DNA from: Malurus cyaneus samueli
Taxonomy: Eukaryota; Chordata; Aves; Passeriformes; Maluridae
Assembly (NCBI GenBank): GCA_009741485.1
Contig: VKON01000103.1
Span: 2,186,217 to 2,250,216 of the forward strand
Length of the DNA: 64,000 nt
Direction of reading: 5' to 3'
The notes under the pieces are model-generated. The model did no database searches. It was given only the letters and a program-made list of their open reading frames with translations, and had not been told where the DNA came from. Below are positions 58,443-64,000 of this stretch, one piece after another. Each line of letters starts with the position of its first letter. Within the stretch, counting starts at the first letter, position 1. The position numbers and the translations under genes are program-made.

Positions 58443-61218
58443 TTTTTGGTGTGTACTGTTAACAAGCAGCCTCCAGGGAATACAGGATCAGCACAGTGGA
58501 AAATAAGAAGAGAGGAGACTTCCAAGCCTTCAGGAGCTCAGCAAACTCCTGTTCTCTGTGCAGCAGCATCAGCTCATCTGAAGACTTGTACAGCCTTAAA
58601 ATCTGCTGGATCCAACTCCACTGTGATTCCACCTCTGGCCCAGCACTCTTTGGGTTAAATAAGGAGGCATTTTTATCCTGTAAGCACACCTGAGTTGCTG
58701 TCCTGTGATATGAAAGTAAGGCCTGAATTTTGCCTGGCAATATCGTTTGCACACATTGAGTCTTACGGGCGATCCTTGCACTGAACTTGGAGCAGGTTGA
58801 GAACAAAAAGCCAACTCCCACTGTTGTTTCCTCTGTGTGTGCTGCTGAGAGAGCTGTCTTTGCAGCAGCTGAGTGTCATTTCACTCTGGTGCCATTGCCT
58901 GTCACCACAGGGCCACTCTGGTCCAAGGCTCTGCTCTGAATAACCATCAGTGGTGACACAAAAGTGTGAGGTTGTACTCGGTGCTCTGCATTTCCCACGT
59001 CCTGGAAGCCAAAATCCCAGCTCCTCTCTGCAGGGGAGAGGGACAGGGATAGGTCCAAGCTTTTTTTACCTCCAGATTTGCCTCCCCTGTGCATTGCACA
59101 GGTCTCTGAAAAGGCCACAGCGTTGTCCCACAGCTGCCATCTGCAAAGGCTGAAATCGCGGTGTTTCGGAGAAACAATTTGCAACCAAATTCTTCACAAA
59201 ACAAACAAATCGAAAATGAACGAGACAAAGGCCCTGCAGCTGTGTCTAAGGATCTGATGTTATTTTACTCTTGTTTCTTGTGTTGGAGTTGCTCCTGCTC
59301 AAACTCAGTGCGGATAAGATCCCAGCATGTGCTGAACTCAGCACTGTCATCATCTTCTTCCAAAAGTGCTCGTGCCTGTCCCGCCACAGAGGGAGAAAAT
59401 TGAGAGTGTAAAACCTCCCAAAGCCCGGCCTTTAGCCCTTATTTGGGCAGAAAGTTTCACCACATTGATTTCATTTGCATTAAAAATGCTTCTCTGGAAA
59501 TTAAAAACTTACATCTGTCTCGTTATTTGAGACCTGGCAACTGAGCTGGTATTAAAATGACAGATACCCACAGAAATCACATTTGCTGTATGATAAATAA
59601 CAGGAGAAAAGAGAATATACCAACATTAATAATTTACCTTTTTTTCAGCTTAGCCCTTCTTTATTTTTCTGGAACTTCCACAAGCAGATTGCCATTTCCT
59701 CCCATCTATTCATTATTCAAATTCAGTCAACAGTTTAAGAGAACATGTTTACCTAACAGATAGCTTGCATTTCGCTTCCATTTTCACTGCTCAGTATTTG
59801 TAACGAAGTGTGAGTCACAATCATGTAATTAAATCACAGAATATAATTTCTTTTCCTCAGCTAAATCAAAATGGAATACTTCTGGAGAAAAAGCACTGCC
59901 AATGTGTCTATAAAAAAAAAAATCAAATTTCCACAAATAGCTTTGTCTATGTCTGAATTTCATCTACATTCATTCTGACTAAAAATTCAGCATCTTGGAT
60001 GTTTAGCAAATGATCATTAAAGCAGGCAGAGCAGCTTTATTTCCTCCCTTCTCTGCAAGGAAAGAAGGAAAATACTTTTGCTTTTCTTTAAGCACCTTCA
60101 GGTTCTTTTGCCACCCAGTCACTCCTTTCCCCCTGGTTCTGCAGGTGCCATTAACAACAGCAAAAAAGGCCCTGACAGGATCTGCCTTTTAGTGGCCTTT
60201 TATTCACTTCTGAGCAGCAGCCTTTGGGGTTTTCCAGATCCATGGTGAAAAGTGAAAACATCAGGAGAAGAACAAGAAATCTTCCAGTCTTCCCCTCAGT
60301 CCTTATTTAGCTTTCATTTTTCATTTTTCAAAAAAAAACAAGTTTTTCATCCAGTTTTAGTTATTTCATGGTTAATTTCAAATCATATTCCTCATTGATT
60401 TGGGGGTTAGCCAGACATGAAACCTGCACACAGAAGCTTGAAAAGCCACCAAGTGTCTTTGCCACTTGTCCCTCTCTGATTTTTAGCTGAGCATTCAGGT
60501 GCTGCTTGTAAAAAAAAAATAAAAATTCTGCCAACCCATGCTGTGGTTCTGCTGAATCAATGCTAAATTTTAACACCAACTTGTACAGCTCTCAGGAAGG
60601 AGAAAAGGCTTTTCCATAGGAAAAATGGAGTTGCATGGGATCTCTTCTTCGAAATCCATCCTGATTTCCAAAGGGCAGCACTCTCTCTGCGTTTTTGGAG
60701 GAGACAGAATAGATTTGGAACGCGGCTACTGATCGATTTATTGTCTTTATGCTGGACACAGGTTTTTATTAAAGAAAGCAGATACTCAATAGTGTTAACC
60801 AGTAATGGGAATTGACTTTTCACTAATTGCACAGAACCTGGCATTAATACATTTTAATAGAAAATAGGCTTGTGCCCTCCACATCAATCCAAAAGTTTTT
60901 TTTTTCTGAGTACACTGCAGACAAAGGACTCCAACAACAACAACACAGCTAAAATAAGGCATTGTATTTATTTACTTATCACCCCTCCAGTTACTAAGAT
61001 GGGAAACACCTCCAGGGAAGGAGGGAAATGCTTTACCTCAGCTGCTTTTCCGCTGTTTGTTTGCTCCATAGGGCTCAGCATTTCCTGTTCTGCCTCATTT
61101 CCCTCGTTTGTCAACACAGGAGCAGTTTTGTCTGCCTCAGGTACAGGTGGCACGAGGTAGAATAAACCTAGAAGTGAGTCTGGCATGAGAAACAAACTGA
61201 TTTATCACTTCATAAACA

Positions 61219-61260
61219 ATAATAATTTTTATTATTATTATTATTTTTATTATTAATAAA
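61219..61260. repeat. (ATT)n microsatellite
   Basis: Imperfect trinucleotide ATT repeat of about 14 units. Confidence 0.92.
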
Positions 61261-62787
61261 TCATCATCATTTTCACCCAAGTGGTTTGGAGCATCCCACT
61301 GGAATCCTTGTGGGAAATAAGAGTGTGGGGTTTCACAGTGAACAGCAGTTCCAAAAGGAGCAAATTGGAGTCCCAACCCCTTTTAGGCGCTATTACCAGT
61401 CCAATAAAGCAGTTAATAAAAAAGGATTGCTGCTTTATTTCATGCACTTGGATAAAACAGATTGGCAGAACCTTACTAATCATTGCTGACATTGGAGCAT
61501 TAGATCAGCAGACAGGCTCCTGAAGAAAGGCAGGGTTTTGCAGCAGTTTGGGACTTTTGAAGGGTGAGACTTTATCTGAATAAAGCCTGAAGCACCCTCA
61601 CATTTATAAGTACACCTCCCACAGTTATTAGCTATTTTCAGATCCACTTTTAGATCCCCTTTAGCCACCTCTGAGCCCAGCTGAAGGGAAAAGCACCATT
61701 CCCCCTGCTGCTTGTTAAAAACTTCTAATACATTATTAATTAATACCCTATCTTGACATGAATTGATACCACTATTAACCAGTGATAAATCCATTTTTAT
61801 GCATCCTCTTTCCTAAAATGGTATTTTACACTCCAAGAGCCACTCTTCCATGCCAGACATGTTGCTGCTGGATATCTGCAGATATGCAGAGTCACTCGCC
61901 CCCCAGGAATGTTTTATTTACTCAGACAGCCCTTGGAAGTGAAAGGGTAGCCATTTCTGATCATAACCTCGGCTTTGCACTTCTAGTAATTATCCTTTAA
62001 TTGCATTACCTGGTCTGAAATAGAGTTGTAATTGGAAAAAAAAAACCTATTTGTTGCTCCCCAATGCATACTCTGACATGCATTATTTGCTTTTTATTCA
62101 GATATAAATGTTCTCTGCAATTCCGTCAAAGAAAGGAGAAAAATGAAGCAAAATTGAAATGTCAGTAGCAATTTTGGACATGTGAAAAGCATCACCAACC
62201 AGTGCTGGATGGGAAAAATAATATTGTGAAATGAGTGGTGTCGGCGGAAGGAGGAGATGGGAAAAGGGAAAGGGTTCCTGCTGTGCCCCTGCAGAAGCTG
62301 TGCCTGGAGCACTAGCAGTGGATTGGGAGCACTATGGAGACAAAAATTAAATAAATTACAGGTACAGTGTTAGGGAGTTAGGTTCTGCCACTCTGGAGCA
62401 AAAATAGCACCATAAGACAGAGGTAGCCAGCACGGATTAGGCTGGATAAATTCAGTCTTTTGGGGGTTTTTGATTAAAGCAAAACCAAACCCACAAAAGG
62501 AAGAAAACCTCTTGTGAAAAGTAAGACTTTGAAATAAATAAAGGTGAAATAAAATGCCTAGAGATATAAGCAACTTTCATTAGTACCCAGTTGGTTCATA
62601 CTGACCACACCAAACAGAAAGCACAAGAAAAGTCACCTCCTCTGCTGCTGCGTGTCTGGCTGCCCTGTCCCCACCTCCAAACCTCATGCTGAGCTCCAAA
62701 GGGAAACACAAGCATGGAAGTTCAGACCCAGGCATTTGGCACAAAATATTTCATGGGCAATTCAGGCTTCTCTGGATCTTTAGGGAA

Positions 62788-62797
62788 NNANNCNNNN
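62788..62797. other. ambiguous bases
   Basis: Seven N bases scattered among called bases (62788-62789, 62791-62792, 62794-62797 region). This looks like low consensus quality rather than a scaffold gap. Confidence 0.9.
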
Positions 62798-63770
62798 AAA
62801 GGTTACCAGCATTTTATTCTGGGAATCCCACAACAGAAGGCGATTTTATTTTAGGTGTACACCCTGTAGCTGCCTTCCACAGTGGCTTCTTAGGATCATA
62901 TTCGGGCACAATTTCTCCTCCTGTTTCACACATAACCAGGGAGGATGAAGGGTATCTTTGTCCAAAAAGTTCTGTCAGTGACAGCATTTTATCCTGACAC
63001 ATTTCACCTGGGCAGAGCACACTGCTTGGCCTGGCTTGCTCACCCCTGCAAGCAATTTCACCCAAATCACCGGGACTGTTAGGAGCTCACTACTGGAACT
63101 GAGATTTGGGGCTCCCTCAGGGCTGATATGACAACCTGTACAATTTCAGGAGCCTGCTGGGTTTACCAGAAAAGTATGTATTCTCTTTTCTTTGAGGTTG
63201 AACTAAACTCCCAGGAAGCAGCGCAAAGGTAACAAATGAAAACGAAGCCAAAATATAATCACTCTGATTATAATGACTGCTAAAAAGAGATGGTTGTCAA
63301 GAGAAAAGTTTCAGGAGCATTGAAGTCAACTGTCAAGATACAGCCCTTCTGACTGAAAACTGGCAAGCAAGTCAGCTGGGAGAGCACTACCATGTTATAA
63401 AACAGAAGGAGCAGCTTGGACGCTTGATGGTGAGGTTTTGGTTGGTTGTGGGTTTTGCTTTTGGGGTTTTTTTTGTGTGCTAGAAACTTAAAATAGTAAA
63501 TAGATGAAGTGAGAAGGAAACTCATTCTCACCTGGATTATAAAGTAGTCTAATGCAGGATTAAATAGAAAAAGAAATGCTGAATTAAGAAAACTTACGTT
63601 ACTGAAATTCAGTAAAATCTTCTTTTCTATCTTTAAGCAAAGTAGTCCGTCATTTTATAGGATGATTGTGAGGCCTTAAAAGCTCTGAATGAAGTAAGAA
63701 CTTTGACTTTGATTCTCTTTGAGAATTCAAGTTCTGATGGTCTTGGTAAGCAGCTTACCTGCATTGCTGG

Positions 63771-63820
63771 TATATATATCTGTATATATGTATGTATATA
63801 TCTATAGATATAAATATACA
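63771..63820. repeat. TA/TG-rich microsatellite
   Basis: Imperfect tatatata, tgtatatatgtatg and tatctatagata units. Confidence 0.85.
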
Positions 63821-64000
63821 TTCTTTTTTCATATGTTAACTAATGCTGTCTGTTCATGGCACTAGGCAGCTAAAACAATCAGTTTAAAAAGAGACAGAGC
63901 TATCAGTTAAAATGCAAGAACAAATGGAAGAATAACAAGAAGATGATATGAGGGAATGGCTTTCACTCCTGGTTGCAGGCTGGAGCTCTGCACGGACCCA

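Larger units (their letters stand above)
52931..64000. other. intergenic, no gene recognised
   Basis: No gene, tRNA or further LTR seen. Several non-repetitive blocks rich in homeodomain-type motifs (55560-55870, 57480-57720, 59400-59860, 61700-62030) stand out and are treated as candidate regulatory elements in the findings. The remaining sequence is simple repeats and unique DNA. Open frames are at most 144 codons with no recognisable product. Confidence 0.7.

Noticed and set aside
41571..64000. Search for ARL14EP, FSHB or another neighbour gene on the minus strand
   Set aside because: None of the minus-strand translations contains a recognisable cysteine-rich ARL14EP or gonadotropin-beta pattern.
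1..64000. CRISPR arrays, operons, prophage or other prokaryotic systems
   Set aside because: The window is vertebrate; tandem repeats present are minisatellites without unique spacers.

Overview
The window is vertebrate genomic DNA, almost certainly from a bird. The evidence is one split, highly conserved vertebrate gene with large introns, several CR1 LINE fragments with the avian 8-bp tail, retroviral solo LTRs, sparse interspersed repeats and many T/G-rich simple tracts. A passerine is plausible but is only an inference. A few N bases show that this is a draft assembly.

The only gene I can support is the 3' two thirds of MPPED2 (metallophosphoesterase domain containing 2, also called 239FB) on the plus strand. 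Four coding exons splice in frame with canonical GT/AG sites: 1460-1685, 34683-34798, 37449-37562 and 40142-40260. Together they encode about residues 104-294 of the 294-residue protein. Exons for the first ~103 residues, the 5' UTR and the promoter lie upstream of the window. The 3' UTR probably runs to about 41570 and has proximal and distal AATAAA signals. The exons carry the GNHE and THGPP metal-site motifs, and GGIHE, in which Gly replaces a His conserved in related phosphodiesterases.

Layout: 1-1459 is intron. 1686-34682 is one 33-kb intron holding old and younger CR1 pieces (13.7, 14.9 and 17.2 kb), a ~100-bp-unit minisatellite (16.5-17.0 kb), a compact G-quadruplex-forming C-rich run (14.1 kb), a local duplication (24.1-24.7 kb) and a 200-bp G/T-rich block (28.6 kb). 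Two short introns of about 2.6 kb follow; the second carries a CR1 fragment at 39.5 kb.

From about 41.6 to 64 kb I find no gene. This intergenic stretch holds one complete-looking solo LTR (51976-52448), a second LTR family with one likely complete copy (47335-47818) and one truncated copy (52726-52930), short tandem repeats, and several non-repetitive AT-rich blocks with homeodomain, MEIS or octamer motifs that could be conserved regulatory elements. I found no tRNA, rRNA, CRISPR array, operon or convincing new system. The many 60-177-codon open frames outside the four exons have no recognisable domains and look like chance.
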